From contig NZ_POTY01000020.1 in assembly GCF_003236315.1 (NCBI RefSeq), positions 1-43,981 of the forward strand: a stretch of DNA of 43,981 nucleotides. Reading direction: 5' to 3'. Position numbers and translations under genes: made by a program. Below are positions 16,102 to 23,208 of this stretch, in pieces. Below the pieces are notes generated by a model that worked only from the letters and a program-made list of their open reading frames with translations, ran no database searches and had not been told where the DNA came from. Source of the DNA: Micromonospora craterilacus (lineage in GTDB: Bacteria > Actinomycetota > Actinomycetes > Mycobacteriales > Micromonosporaceae). Position 1 is the stretch's first letter; each line of letters begins with the position of its first letter.

Positions 16102-16128
16102 GAAACAAGGGGGCTGAGGCCTTGTTTC
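16102..16128. terminator. hairpin terminator after the HAD gene
   Basis: A perfect 9-bp stem (GAAACAAGG/CCTTGTTTC) lies 6 bp after the stop. It can serve the convergent RloB gene from the other strand as well. Confidence 0.6.
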
Positions 16129-16225
16129 GTGTCCCCCGTGCCCCCCGAGCGGGACTGAACTGCCAGCGATCGGGGTCAGCTGACAACGGGAGCCCTGGAT
16201 CGATCTTGCAGCACAACAGGCGAAG

Positions 16226-16837
16226 CTACGACGATAGAGCCTCGACAAGGCGCCACATCGCCGTTGACGGATTGGCATCGGGTGGCTCGCCCAAGGACTT
16301 TGCACGCCGGACGGCGTCTTTCACGCCGTCACGAAACTCATCGAATCGGAGCGCAGTTTTGTCCCAATCAGAGATGTGCTCGCGCAGTCTATCCGCCGCT
16401 CGCCGCCCGTCCTCTATATAGCTTGTGCAGTTCCCTTTGTGTAGCACAAGCCAGACCTCAAAGCAGGGATTCGACCAGAGCAGCTCGACATCGGTTGCAT
16501 CAGCAAGGATCGAAGCCGCCGAAGTGGCATAATGATCAACGTCACAAACAGCCCATGCTTGATCGTAGTCGTCTCGGTCTCTCCGTTTCGCTGCTCCCTT
16601 AACAACCTCCTCGGGAGAGCCGGATTCGAAGACGACAACAACCTTTCCCGGCTTCACCCAAGGTTCTTTTTTCAGTGCATTGAGATAATCTCGCTCAGTC
16701 TTGTCGCCGTTAGTCGCAATGAGAATCGCCGAACGCTGCTCACGTATGCCGGTCTCACGACGAAGGTTTGTGACCCTGCCTTGCCCTAAGCTAATAGAGC
16801 TGCGAGACTGCACGTAACGACCTCGCCGAGGACTCAC
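16226..16837 (-). CDS. rloB: RloB-like protein (TOPRIM-like putative nuclease)
   Basis: This 203-aa RloB-family protein has two diagnostic blocks: ILIATNGDKTERDYLNALKK near residues 37-56 and LLWSNPCFEVWLVLHKGN near 118-135. The Glu of KTER and the Asp pair of AVCDVDHY have the spacing of a TOPRIM metal-binding site, so I infer a nuclease. The usual CEG of the first block is TNG here. The GTG start overlaps the upstream ATPase stop (GTGA at 16834-16837), so the two are made together. ATPase plus TOPRIM-type partner is the layout of PARIS (AriA/AriB) and OLD-type defence. Codon use is visibly less GC-rich than the host genes, pointing to transfer. Confidence 0.8.
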   Translation of the reverse strand: MSPRRGRYVQSRSSISLGQGRVTNLRRETGIREQRSAILIATNGDKTERDYLNALKKEPWVKPGKVVVVFESGSPEEVVKGAAKRRDRDDYDQAWAVCDVDHYATSAASILADATDVELLWSNPCFEVWLVLHKGNCTSYIEDGRRAADRLREHISDWDKTALRFDEFRDGVKDAVRRAKSLGEPPDANPSTAMWRLVEALSS

Positions 16838-18174
16838 TCTGTATCACCTCGGCCGGCAAGTGCGCGCTCAAATAGCGCAAACGAAAGGTCTGGCACGCCA
16901 CCATAGTTGCCGTTCAGGTAGCGTCGCTGCCTATTCTCGCCTTCTTTTCGAGGCTTGAAGTCAGTTAGCGGATAGACAACGGAGGAACCCTCCTCGTCCT
17001 TCTCGACGAACCAAATTTCGTCGCGACGGAGAACTTCCTCCGTGTCGAAGGTTCCGAGTAGTGCGGCATCATGACTAGTGAAGATGAGTTGGCTGCCACG
17101 GGGATTGGTCTTCTCACTTTGGAAAAGTGCTATTAACTTCGCGGTTAGCAGCGGATGAAGACTAGCGTCGATCTCATCGACAGTCATCGTTCCACCAAGT
17201 CTTAGAACTACCGAAGCGTCGATTGCTAGGTCGAGCAACTGCTGCGTTCCCGAGGACTCATCTGCAAGTTCGAGCATCACTTTTCCGGAAGCTCCACGGT
17301 GGGCAAACTGGATACGTCGCTCGCTACGCGCAGCGGCTTCGCGCGTTAGTCGACGCGGCACCCCCGTGGAAGCCGCAGTTTCGGATGGCAAATCTTGGTC
17401 CGAGAGGTCCGCAAATAGTGGCGGTTGGATCGGTGTTGGCGACTTAAGCGTGACATCGACAATGCCGATATCTGCAGCCCTCAATAGATCGACAATAACG
17501 AGCCTGTCATCCTCAAACTCCGGGAAAGCCATGCTGAGATGACGGGAAAGCCGGGGACCTGGCCGCGACCGCGTTCTGGTTCGAAAGAACCACCGATAGA
17601 CGCTATGGAGCGGTTCGGCGTCAGGAGTGTCCGACTCTGTTCTCCGACGACTGAACCTTGCCACTGTAGACATGAAGAGGGCCGTCGGTGCTGTAATCTC
17701 GGCGATCCGCTCTAGGTCGGGCTTTTTGCCGGACTCTTCCCCCCAGACGAAATCATCGCCATCGCGTTCAAAGACGCGCCTGCGGCGATTCAAGGGATAG
17801 TAATAGAGCCACTCCTCCAGGATCCGTTCATTGTCGAGAGTAAACCCGTAGGTGTATCGGACGTTCTTGAGCGTTAGATCCACAATGTACCGCGATGGCT
17901 CAGCCAGGCATGCCGCATCTAGGCGGAACGGATCCCGCACTAGCCCAAGTCCCGGCTCGACCTCCCTGTCGGAAGAGGTGACCATCCGGCGCATGTAGCT
18001 CAAGGCCTGCAGGCAATTGGATTTGCCTGATGCATTTGCCCCAAAGATCCCTATGACCCTTACTGCATCATTTTGAAGGTTTTCGGGGTTCTTGCGATCA
18101 TATACCTTCATGAGATTCAGTTGCTGTTCATAGCGGAACGAACGATGGTTCGCGAAGCGGAAACTTAGCAGCAT
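16834..18174 (-). CDS. rloA: AAA15/RloA-type ABC-like ATPase
   Basis: This 446-aa SMC/ABC-type ATPase is of the kind found in OLD, PARIS and RloA defence systems. Walker A is GANASGKSN (about residues 45-53), the signature-like motif is SSGTQQLLDLA, Walker B is TMTVDEIDASLHP, and the switch His lies in FTSHDAALLGT. No nuclease domain is fused; that role would fall to the overlapping RloB gene. The likely job is to sense an infection-linked trigger and license the partner. ATG 18174 follows AAGGAGG at about 11 nt. It is the first gene of the pair and has AT-richer codon choice than its surroundings. About 560 bp of non-coding sequence precedes it. Confidence 0.85.
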   Translation of the reverse strand: MLLSFRFANHRSFRYEQQLNLMKVYDRKNPENLQNDAVRVIGIFGANASGKSNCLQALSYMRRMVTSSDREVEPGLGLVRDPFRLDAACLAEPSRYIVDLTLKNVRYTYGFTLDNERILEEWLYYYPLNRRRRVFERDGDDFVWGEESGKKPDLERIAEITAPTALFMSTVARFSRRRTESDTPDAEPLHSVYRWFFRTRTRSRPGPRLSRHLSMAFPEFEDDRLVIVDLLRAADIGIVDVTLKSPTPIQPPLFADLSDQDLPSETAASTGVPRRLTREAAARSERRIQFAHRGASGKVMLELADESSGTQQLLDLAIDASVVLRLGGTMTVDEIDASLHPLLTAKLIALFQSEKTNPRGSQLIFTSHDAALLGTFDTEEVLRRDEIWFVEKDEEGSSVVYPLTDFKPRKEGENRQRRYLNGNYGGVPDLSFALFERALAGRGDTE

Positions 18175-18490
18175 GGCGCTCCGAACCTCCTTCGTGTCAT
18201 GGCTTCAGCCCTCTACGTGCGAGTAAACCACGCGATGCGACCTCAACGCACTGGCTTGCACAGATCAACATCCTAAGTCAGCAGTGGCTGAGTAGGCTGG
18301 CCAGCCTCGGTGCAGCGCTGGTCCACACCCGTCGTCTCGCAAGAGATAGGGAGACAACGTGCCGAGAGACACGGCCTTCCGCTAGGCCAGCCCTTATGTC
18401 CCTCTTGTCCGTTACTGCAGCCCTGAGTGCCCTGGCGTTGCAAGCGCGCATCTAGCCCAAGGCGAGGCGGGAACGCGCGTCATGGTCCGG

Positions 18491-18544
18491 TGGCATGGCA
18501 TGGCATGGCATGGCATGGCCTGCCTGCCTGCCTGCCTGCCTGCC
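18491..18544. repeat. adjacent microsatellites (TGGCA)5 and (TGCC)6
   Basis: Five exact TGGCA units (18491-18515) run through TGGCC into six exact TGCC units (18521-18544). Perfect short tandem repeats of this length are uncommon in actinobacterial chromosomes and are prone to slippage. They lie about 320 bp before the rloA start, outside any supported gene. Confidence 0.9.
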
Positions 18545-18629
18545 GGGCGGTGCGGCGAATGCATAGCTCGTCGGTACCGGACGAAGTGGCCGCCAGGACT
18601 GCCGGCACCGAGCGGGTTGCTTCAAAGTC

Positions 18630-18649
18630 GGGCCATTGACGGGCCATTA
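18630..18649. repeat. paired integrase arm-type repeats, left of the right att copy
   Basis: GGGCCATTG (18630-18638) and GGGCCATTA (18641-18649) are spaced 11 bp apart and end 85 bp before the right att core. Together with the pair at 13483 they would form the two arms of the first element's att site. Confidence 0.55.
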
Positions 18650-18733
18650 CGGCAGGCCACGTGAGGCAACTCCAGACCACTCAAGAGTTGGTTAACCTGC
18701 CCGGCGGCACGATCAAGAGCGGCCCTTGTACGG

Positions 18734-18779
18734 TTCCCAAGCTGACAGTGCGGGTTCGATTCCCGTCACCCGCTCCACG
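18734..18779. repeat. attachment-site core, right copy (tRNA-Gly 3' fragment)
   Basis: The 46 bp are identical to 13366-13411. Only the 3' part of the tRNA is present, without acceptor 5' strand or D-arm, so this is an att repeat and not a second tRNA. It marks the right end of the first element and the left end of a second, decayed one. Confidence 0.88.
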
Positions 18780-18849
18780 ATCAAGGCCCTGGCCAGGACG
18801 ACAGTCCCAGCCTGGGCTTTCAATGTTCCAAGGTCAAGGATCATGCGGC

Positions 18850-18869
18850 GTGCCATTGGCCTGCCATTA
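18850..18869. repeat. paired arm-type repeats of the second element
   Basis: GTGCCATTG (18850-18858) and CTGCCATTA (18861-18869) have the same 11-bp spacing and the same distance from the att core (71 bp) as the pair at 13483. The bases differ slightly, which would fit a related but distinct integrase. Confidence 0.5.
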
Positions 18870-18872
18870 GCT

Positions 18873-19397
18873 CTACTGGCCGCCGGTCTCGTCCCGTTCG
18901 GTCGACCGCTTCTTGCCCTTCTTGCCGCCGGCCTTCTTGCCCCTTGTCCTTGCCGCCGGTCGCCCTTCTTGCCCTTCTTCCGGTCCGCGCGCACCGCCTC
19001 GTGCAGCGCATGGGCGATGGCGCGGTCAGCTTCCGCCGTTGCGTGTTGGTAGATCAGCGCCGCTTGCGGCGAGTCGTGCCCCATCCGGGCCATCAACTCA
19101 CGGATGCTTGCCCCGGTCCGGGCGGCGAGAGTGTTCCCGGTGTGCCGCAGGTCGTGAAAGTGCAGGTCCGGTTGACCGATCCGGGCAACGCTGGCCTTCC
19201 AGGCGATGAGCTTGTTCAGGTTGCCTCGCCAGATGGGCCGACCGCTCTCCGTGGTGAACACGAACGCGTCCGGGGTGCCATCGACCTCAGCGGCCAGGTG
19301 GTCACGGACAACCTCGACGACCGCCGGAGGCAGAGCGATCCGCCGTCTGCCAGCCCGGGACTTCGGCGGCCAGATCAGCCGGGGGCGGATCACCTCA
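18873..19397 (-). pseudogene. C-terminal fragment of a second tyrosine integrase
   Basis: The minus strand encodes an integrase C-terminus closely related to the intact copy: LIWPPKSRAGRRRIALPP, AFVFTTESGRPIWRGNLNKL, catalytic His/Arg in FHDLRHTGNTL, RMGHDSPQ and Tyr in ALIYQHAT. The N-terminal ~240 residues including the first catalytic Arg are missing; homology stops near 19397, close to a large inverted repeat. Near the 3' end a one-base loss in the C4 run at 18940-18943 would explain why the Lys/Gly-rich tail (KKAGGKKGKKRSTERDETGG) ending in TAG at 18873 lies in another frame. Uncorrected, the frame reads on through the att core. Confidence 0.82.
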
Positions 19398-19416
19398 TCG
19401 GGCACCACAAGGGCTA

Positions 19417-19492
19417 CCAGCCTCCCCGGACGGGGCGACAAGGTCGTTCGTCCGGTAGGGCGCTCCACCTTGTCCCCGTCCGGGGAGGCTGG
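19417..19492. repeat. long inverted repeat at the break of the integrase remnant
   Basis: Arms at 19417-19444 and 19467-19492 pair over 26 bp with only a 2-nt bulge (core CCAGCCTCCCCGGACGGGG), around a 22-nt loop. This is far longer than a usual terminator. It lies about 20 bp beyond the last recognisable integrase codon, so it may be a small non-autonomous insertion, the end of a lost transposon, or a recombination scar. Confidence 0.8.
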
Positions 19493-19559
19493 ACGGTCTA
19501 CGACTGCCCGACGACGAGATCCGCTAGCTTTCCCGGTCAGCGCCCCCAATACTCGCAGC

Positions 19560-19856
19560 GTGATCACCAAAGACCCTCACGCCCCACGGCTGACTCGCGT
19601 TCCTCATCCCGCCGACAGTCCCGCGCTGCCCATCTACATGGTCATCTTCTTCGTCTTGGGTCTCGCCGGATTCGGCACACATGGACTGGCTGACGGCGGG
19701 GAAGCAATCATCATCGCGAGCATCGTCTCGGGGGTGTTCTTCACGTGCTTCCTGATCCTGTTCGCGATCTATTGGACCGGATACCTACTGAAGGGACACG
19801 CCACCTGGCAGGCCGAGCGCCAGGCCGAGTCCGATGGGCCATCCACGGGCCAGTAG
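19560..19856 (+). CDS. small two-helix membrane protein
   Basis: This candidate 98-aa protein begins at GTG 19560 (VITKDPHAPRLT). It has two hydrophobic helices (about residues 22-38, IYMVIFFVLGLAGFGTHG, and 45-68, AIIIASIVSGVFFTCFLILF) and a polar C-terminal tail ending DGPSTGQ. I do not recognise a family. It sits between the integrase remnant and the hydrolase remnant, so it may be cargo of the decayed second element. No clear Shine-Dalgarno precedes the GTG, and the frame stays open upstream into the inverted repeat, so the start is uncertain. The regular helix pattern is the main support. Confidence 0.5.
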   Translation: MITKDPHAPRLTRVPHPADSPALPIYMVIFFVLGLAGFGTHGLADGGEAIIIASIVSGVFFTCFLILFAIYWTGYLLKGHATWQAERQAESDGPSTGQ

Positions 19857-19963
19857 CCAGACGGCTCAGCGGTCACGAGCGGGCACGAGACGCAAGCGGA
19901 TCGGGTGCCGCCCACAGGCGTTTCGGGCATCACGACCGCTTAAGCACGCTCTTTCAAACTGGC

Positions 19964-20110
19964 GTGGCGCGGGAGATCGAGGGTGCCGAGCTCTTCCTCT
20001 ACCCGGGTGCCGGTCACCTCTTCGCCGACGCCGGCAGCGTGGACTACGACGAGCCCGCCACCGAGCTGCTGATGCGCCGCACGCTGGAGTTCCTCGCCCG
20101 CCTCGACTGA
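19964..20110 (+). pseudogene. dienelactone hydrolase C-terminal fragment
   Basis: Forty-eight codons match the end of a dienelactone-hydrolase family protein: GAELFLYPGAGHLFADAGSV with the catalytic-type His, then DEPATELLMRRTLEFLARLD before TGA. The nucleophile elbow and the rest of the fold are absent upstream. The simplest reading is a host gene cut by deletion or insertion at the outer end of the second element. The promoter of the next gene lies just after its stop. Confidence 0.75.
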
Positions 20111-20131
20111 GCCCACCTGCCCTGGTCCCCG

Positions 20132-20137
20132 TACGCT
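20132..20137 (+). promoter_or_regulatory. -10 element of a probable leaderless promoter
   Basis: TACGCT lies 7 nt before the ATG at 20145, which places the transcript start at or next to the start codon. No Shine-Dalgarno is present. A matching -35 is not evident. Confidence 0.4.
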
Positions 20138-20144
20138 GGCGATC

Positions 20145-21059
20145 ATGCGCATTGGCATCGTGATCCTTCCCGACCAGCGCTGGTCGGTGGCGCAGCACCG
20201 GTGGCGGCAGGCCGACGAGTGGGGCTTTGACCACGCCTGGACGTACGACCATCTGGGCTGGCGGGACCTGGTGGACGGCCCTTGGTTCGACTCGATGGCC
20301 ACGCTGACCGCCGCCGCGACGGTGACCTCCCGGATCCGGTTGGGCACGCTGGTCGCGTCCCCGAATTTCCGGCATCCGGCAGCCTTCGCCCGGCAGGTGA
20401 CGGCGCTCGACGACGTGTCCGCCGGGCGGGTGCTGCTCGGGGTCGGCGCGGGCGGCATCGGCTTTGACTCGGCCGTGCTCGGTGGTGAGACGCTGCCGCC
20501 GCGGCAGCGGGTGGACCGGTTTGCCGAGTTCATCGAGCTGCTCGACGCGATCCTGCTCAAGGACGGGACGAGCTGGCGGGGTGACTGGTTCGCGGCGGTG
20601 GACGCGCGGAACAACCCGGGCTGTGTCCAGGTGCCCCGGGTGCCGTTCGTGGTGGCGGCCAACGGCCCCCGTTCGATGCGACTGGCCGCCCGGTTCGGGC
20701 AGGGCTGGGTGACCACCGGCCCGGGTGAGGACGACCTGGCGGCCTGGTGGGCCGGGGTCGCCGAGATGGTGGCCCGGCTCGACTCGACGCTGGCGGCCGA
20801 GGGGCGCGACCCGGCCAGTTTGGATCGCTACCTGTCGTTGGACTCGGCGCCCGTGTTCTCGCTGAGCAGCGCGCAGTTCTTCGCCGACCAGGTCGGGCGC
20901 GCGGCGGAGCTGGGCTTCACCGACGTGATCACGCACTGGCCCCGGGAGAGCAGTTGGTACGCCGGCGACGAGGCGGTCCTGGTGGACGTGGCCACCCGTC
21001 TGCTGCCGGAGCTGCGCGCCGGTGGCGACGACGGCCTCCAGACCGGCCGAGCTGAGTAG
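20145..21059 (+). CDS. LLM-class flavin-dependent oxidoreductase
   Basis: This 304-aa luciferase-like monooxygenase (FMN- or F420-dependent TIM barrel) has an unknown substrate. It begins MRIGIVILPDQRWS, the first beta strand of the barrel, and carries AWTYDHLGWRD, the SRIRLGTLVASPNFRHPA block, SAGRVLLGVGAGGIGFD and the WVTTGPGEDD loop. Length is normal. ATG 20145 has a -10-like TACGCT at leaderless distance. It is the first intact host gene right of the tRNA-Gly elements and appears monocistronic, followed by a repeated intergenic palindrome. Confidence 0.9.
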   Translation: MRIGIVILPDQRWSVAQHRWRQADEWGFDHAWTYDHLGWRDLVDGPWFDSMATLTAAATVTSRIRLGTLVASPNFRHPAAFARQVTALDDVSAGRVLLGVGAGGIGFDSAVLGGETLPPRQRVDRFAEFIELLDAILLKDGTSWRGDWFAAVDARNNPGCVQVPRVPFVVAANGPRSMRLAARFGQGWVTTGPGEDDLAAWWAGVAEMVARLDSTLAAEGRDPASLDRYLSLDSAPVFSLSSAQFFADQVGRAAELGFTDVITHWPRESSWYAGDEAVLVDVATRLLPELRAGGDDGLQTGRAE

Positions 21060-21099
21060 GAGCGCGCTGAGCGCAAGCCCGGCACCGCCGGCGGCGGCT

Positions 21100-21151
21100 G
21101 TTATTAAGGGGCCCTTCCTCTACCGGAGGCGTTAACAAGGGCACCCTCCTT
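21100..21151. repeat. intergenic palindromic repeat (AAGGGGCCCTTCC type), copy 1
   Basis: Two imperfect half-units of GTTAAnAAGGGGCCCTTCC are joined by TCTACCGGAGGC. A related copy lies inverted at 31156-31207. I recall many such units between genes in Salinispora and Micromonospora genomes. They can form hairpins and may act as terminators or REP-like elements. Confidence 0.7.
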
Positions 21152-21208
21152 GCGGCCGCAGTCGGCTTGCGGGCGGTACGGTCGGTGGTCGACGACAAGG
21201 AGATGTCC

Positions 21209-21724
21209 ATGGCGGACAGACGTGCGGTGCTCATCCCGGGACGTGGCTACGACACGCGTTACCCCCTCTTCCTCTATCTCGGGGAGGCGCTGCGTCGGGC
21301 TGGCTTCGGGCTGCACGGGATCTCCTGGCAGGTGCCGGACGACTTCGACGTGGACACCATCGGTCGGTGGGTGTGCGATCAGGTCGCCCCGACCCTGACC
21401 GAGCGCACCGACCTGCTGGTGGGTAAGTCGCTCGGCACGCTGGCCGCGCCACTGGCGGCCGCTCGGGGGCTGCCCGCCGTCTGGCTCACCCCGTTGCTGC
21501 ACCGCGGCGAGGTGGTCGACGCGCTGCGCCGGGCCACCGCCCCGTTCATCCTGGTGGGCGGCGCGGCCGACTCGTCCTGGGACGGCGCGGTCGCCCGGCG
21601 GCTGACCCCGCACGTGCTGGAGATCCCAGCCGCCGATCACGCGCTGATGGTGCCCGGGCCGTTGGCCCGTTCCGCCGAGGCGCTCGGTCGGGTCTGCACG
21701 GTGGTCGAGGACTTCGTCCGCTGA
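21209..21724 (+). CDS. small alpha/beta-hydrolase
   Basis: This 171-aa protein is of the small single-domain alpha/beta-hydrolase type. It begins MADRRAVLIPGRGYDTRYPLF. The nucleophile elbow is VGKSLGT (Ser), the acid is probably the Asp of GGAADSSWD, and the base is the His of PAADHALMVPG. The lid domain is minimal. ATG 21209 is preferred to the ATG two codons upstream because AAGGAG (21197-21202) directly abuts the earlier one and is 6 nt from this one. It converges on the phosphoribosyltransferase gene 6 bp away. The substrate is unknown. Confidence 0.82.
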   Translation: MADRRAVLIPGRGYDTRYPLFLYLGEALRRAGFGLHGISWQVPDDFDVDTIGRWVCDQVAPTLTERTDLLVGKSLGTLAAPLAAARGLPAVWLTPLLHRGEVVDALRRATAPFILVGGAADSSWDGAVARRLTPHVLEIPAADHALMVPGPLARSAEALGRVCTVVEDFVR

Positions 21725-21729
21725 GGCGG

Positions 21730-22281
21730 TCAGCTGGGCAGGTCGGCGCCGGTCAGGAGGCCGTGGATGCGTAGCTCGTGCGCGGTTGCCGGCGGGCAGT
21801 CGACCATCACGGCGGAGGTACCCAGGGCCTCGGCGCCCCGGGCTGCGCAGATGTCGTAGATGGCGCGTACCTGGGCGGCGGTGGCGACCCAGTCGTCCAC
21901 CACCAGCACCCGGTCGCCGGTGCCGAGGTGCCGGTCGTGGACGGCCAGGTCGACGCGTCGGCCGCGGAAGTCGGGTGGGCTCTGCGCCCAGGTCAGCGGC
22001 CCGGCGGGCAGTCGCCCATCGCCCGGCTTGTGCGCCGCCACGAATCCCACGCCGAGCGCCGTGGCGGCCAGCGGGCCGAGCAGCAGCCCGGTGACCGCTG
22101 GGGAGACGACCACCGTGGGCCGGGCCGAGCGGAACGGGGCGACCAGCGCGGGACCCAGTTCGGCGAGGGTCGCCGGGTCACGCCACCAGCCGGAGATGTC
22201 GCTGACCAGGTGGCTCGCGCCGGGGCCGGGGTCGACCCAGCGGAACAGCTCGACGAGGCGTTTGCTCAGCTCAGCGGCCAT
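21730..22281 (-). CDS. type I phosphoribosyltransferase (APRT-like)
   Basis: This 183-aa phosphoribosyltransferase-fold protein has the PRPP-binding motif VLVVDDWVATAAQ and, earlier, TVVVSPAVTGLLLGPLAA, the region that recognises pyrophosphate. It resembles adenine phosphoribosyltransferase-like proteins of unknown base specificity. ATG 22281 (MAAELSKRLVELF) is chosen because the fold begins there; a longer in-frame start at 22377 would add 32 residues that look non-conserved. It is divergent from rlpA, with two palindromes in the shared control region, and converges tightly on the hydrolase gene. Confidence 0.8.
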   Translation of the reverse strand: MAAELSKRLVELFRWVDPGPGASHLVSDISGWWRDPATLAELGPALVAPFRSARPTVVVSPAVTGLLLGPLAATALGVGFVAAHKPGDGRLPAGPLTWAQSPPDFRGRRVDLAVHDRHLGTGDRVLVVDDWVATAAQVRAIYDICAARGAEALGTSAVMVDCPPATAHELRIHGLLTGADLPS

Positions 22282-22360
22282 GTCACCATCCTGCGTCAGC
22301 GCTGCGGTGAGCACCGGCCCGCCCGGCCGATCACGGGTCGGATGATCGGCTGCACGTATC

Positions 22361-22374
22361 ACCGCAATTGCGGT
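22361..22374. promoter_or_regulatory. 14-bp perfect palindrome
   Basis: ACCGCAATTGCGGT lies in the divergent control region of the phosphoribosyltransferase and rlpA genes, 80 bp before the former's start. It is a candidate dimeric-regulator site. Confidence 0.45.
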
Positions 22375-22378
22375 CATA

Positions 22379-22396
22379 TCAACATGATCACGTTGA
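22379..22396. promoter_or_regulatory. 18-bp near-palindrome overlapping the rlpA -35
   Basis: TCAACATGATCACGTTGA equals its own reverse complement except for one symmetric pair of positions. It overlaps the -35 hexamer of the rlpA promoter and starts 4 bp after the first palindrome, as expected for a repressor operator. Confidence 0.5.
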
Positions 22397-22423
22397 CTTC
22401 CGAAGTGCTTCTCTCGTTATGGT
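22393..22423 (+). promoter_or_regulatory. rlpA promoter
   Basis: TTGACT (22393-22398), an 18-19-bp spacer and TTATGG/TATGGT (22417-22423) form a reasonable sigma-70-type promoter about 40 bp before the GTG. Confidence 0.5.
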
Positions 22424-22461
22424 CCGACCCGATTTGATCCGCTGAGGAAAGGACCGGGCCG

Positions 22462-23109
22462 GTGGTTGGTAGGCACACCCGTACCCGCAGGATCACCTCG
22501 CCGGCCGGCCTCGCGGCCAGCGCCGTGGTGGCCGTGACCCTCGCCGTCGGGGGAACCGTCGGCGCCGTACGGCTGACCGCCGAGGCGGAGCCGGTCCGGC
22601 CGGCCGCGATCGACCTGTCGCCGACCCTCGAACCCGATGACCTGACGACCGGCTCGCCGACCACGTCGCCGAGCGCGAGCGTCTCGCCGAGCGCCAGCGT
22701 GTCGCCGAGCCCGACGGCGAGCCCGACGCCCAGCCGCACCGCGCAGGCGCCGTCGCGGAGCAAGCCGCGTACGGCCAGCCCGTCGCCGACGCCCACCGCG
22801 AAGAAGACGACGGCCCGCCCGGTTGTCGACACCGGTTCGTGTGGCGCCTCCTTCTACTGGGAGGGCCAGATGACCGCCAACGGCGAGACGTTCAATCCGG
22901 AGGCGCTGACGGCCGCCCACAAGACGCTGCCCTTCGACACCCGGGTCCGGGTGACCAACCCGGCCAACGGCAAGTCGGTCACCGTCCGGATCAACGACCG
23001 GGGTCCGTTCATCGACGGGCGTTGCCTGGACCTGTCCCGGGCCGCGTTCGCCGAGATCGCCTCGCCCGACCTCGGGCACATCGAGGTCCGGTACGAGGTG
23101 CTCGGCTGA
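22462..23109 (+). CDS. rlpA: RlpA-like septal lytic transglycosylase
   Basis: This 215-aa secreted protein has a C-terminal double-psi beta-barrel (about residues 130-215) of the RlpA type, which cleaves peptidoglycan glycan strands. Visible blocks are [38 protein letters not shown] and [17 protein letters not shown], with the catalytic Asp in NDRGPF. The N-terminus has a signal or anchor helix ([20 protein letters not shown]) followed by a Ser/Pro/Thr linker with SPSASV repeats. No SPOR domain is present, as is usual outside Gram-negatives. GTG 22462 follows AGGAAAGGA (22445-22453). It adds to the wall-remodelling genes of this window. Confidence 0.88.
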   Translation: MVGRHTRTRRITSPAGLAASAVVAVTLAVGGTVGAVRLTAEAEPVRPAAIDLSPTLEPDDLTTGSPTTSPSASVSPSASVSPSPTASPTPSRTAQAPSRSKPRTASPSPTPTAKKTTARPVVDTGSCGASFYWEGQMTANGETFNPEALTAAHKTLPFDTRVRVTNPANGKSVTVRINDRGPFIDGRCLDLSRAAFAEIASPDLGHIEVRYEVLG

Positions 23110-23208
23110 GCTGTGCCGGGCGGCGATCGGCTCCGGGCCGCGATCCGCGCGGTCAGAACCGGCTCGTACGACGGGTCAGGTTCATTCTTTCGTTCATCTC
23201 CATCGGGC

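Larger units (their letters stand above)
18175..18733. other. intergenic stretch inside the island
   Basis: I see no convincing gene in these 559 bp. It must hold the promoter of the rloA-rloB pair near its left end, but no clear -35/-10 was found. It also contains the tandem pentamer/tetramer run at 18491-18544 and the paired GGGCCATT repeats at 18630-18649 just before the right att copy. The short frames spanning the tandem repeats change with copy number and are not supported. Confidence 0.6.

Noticed and set aside
18427..18680. Short coding frames across the TGGCA/TGCC repeats
   Set aside because: Their translations are repeat artefacts (WHGMAWHG, PACLPAC) with no ribosome site or family resemblance.
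18734..18779. A second tRNA-Gly gene
   Set aside because: Only the 3' half is present; the acceptor 5' strand, D-arm and anticodon stem 5' side are missing, so it is an att repeat.
18713..18780. Reading of the second integrase frame through the att core (ending VTGIEPALSAWE)
   Set aside because: This peptide is the known spurious translation of a tRNA 3' end; the native stop is in another frame at 18873.
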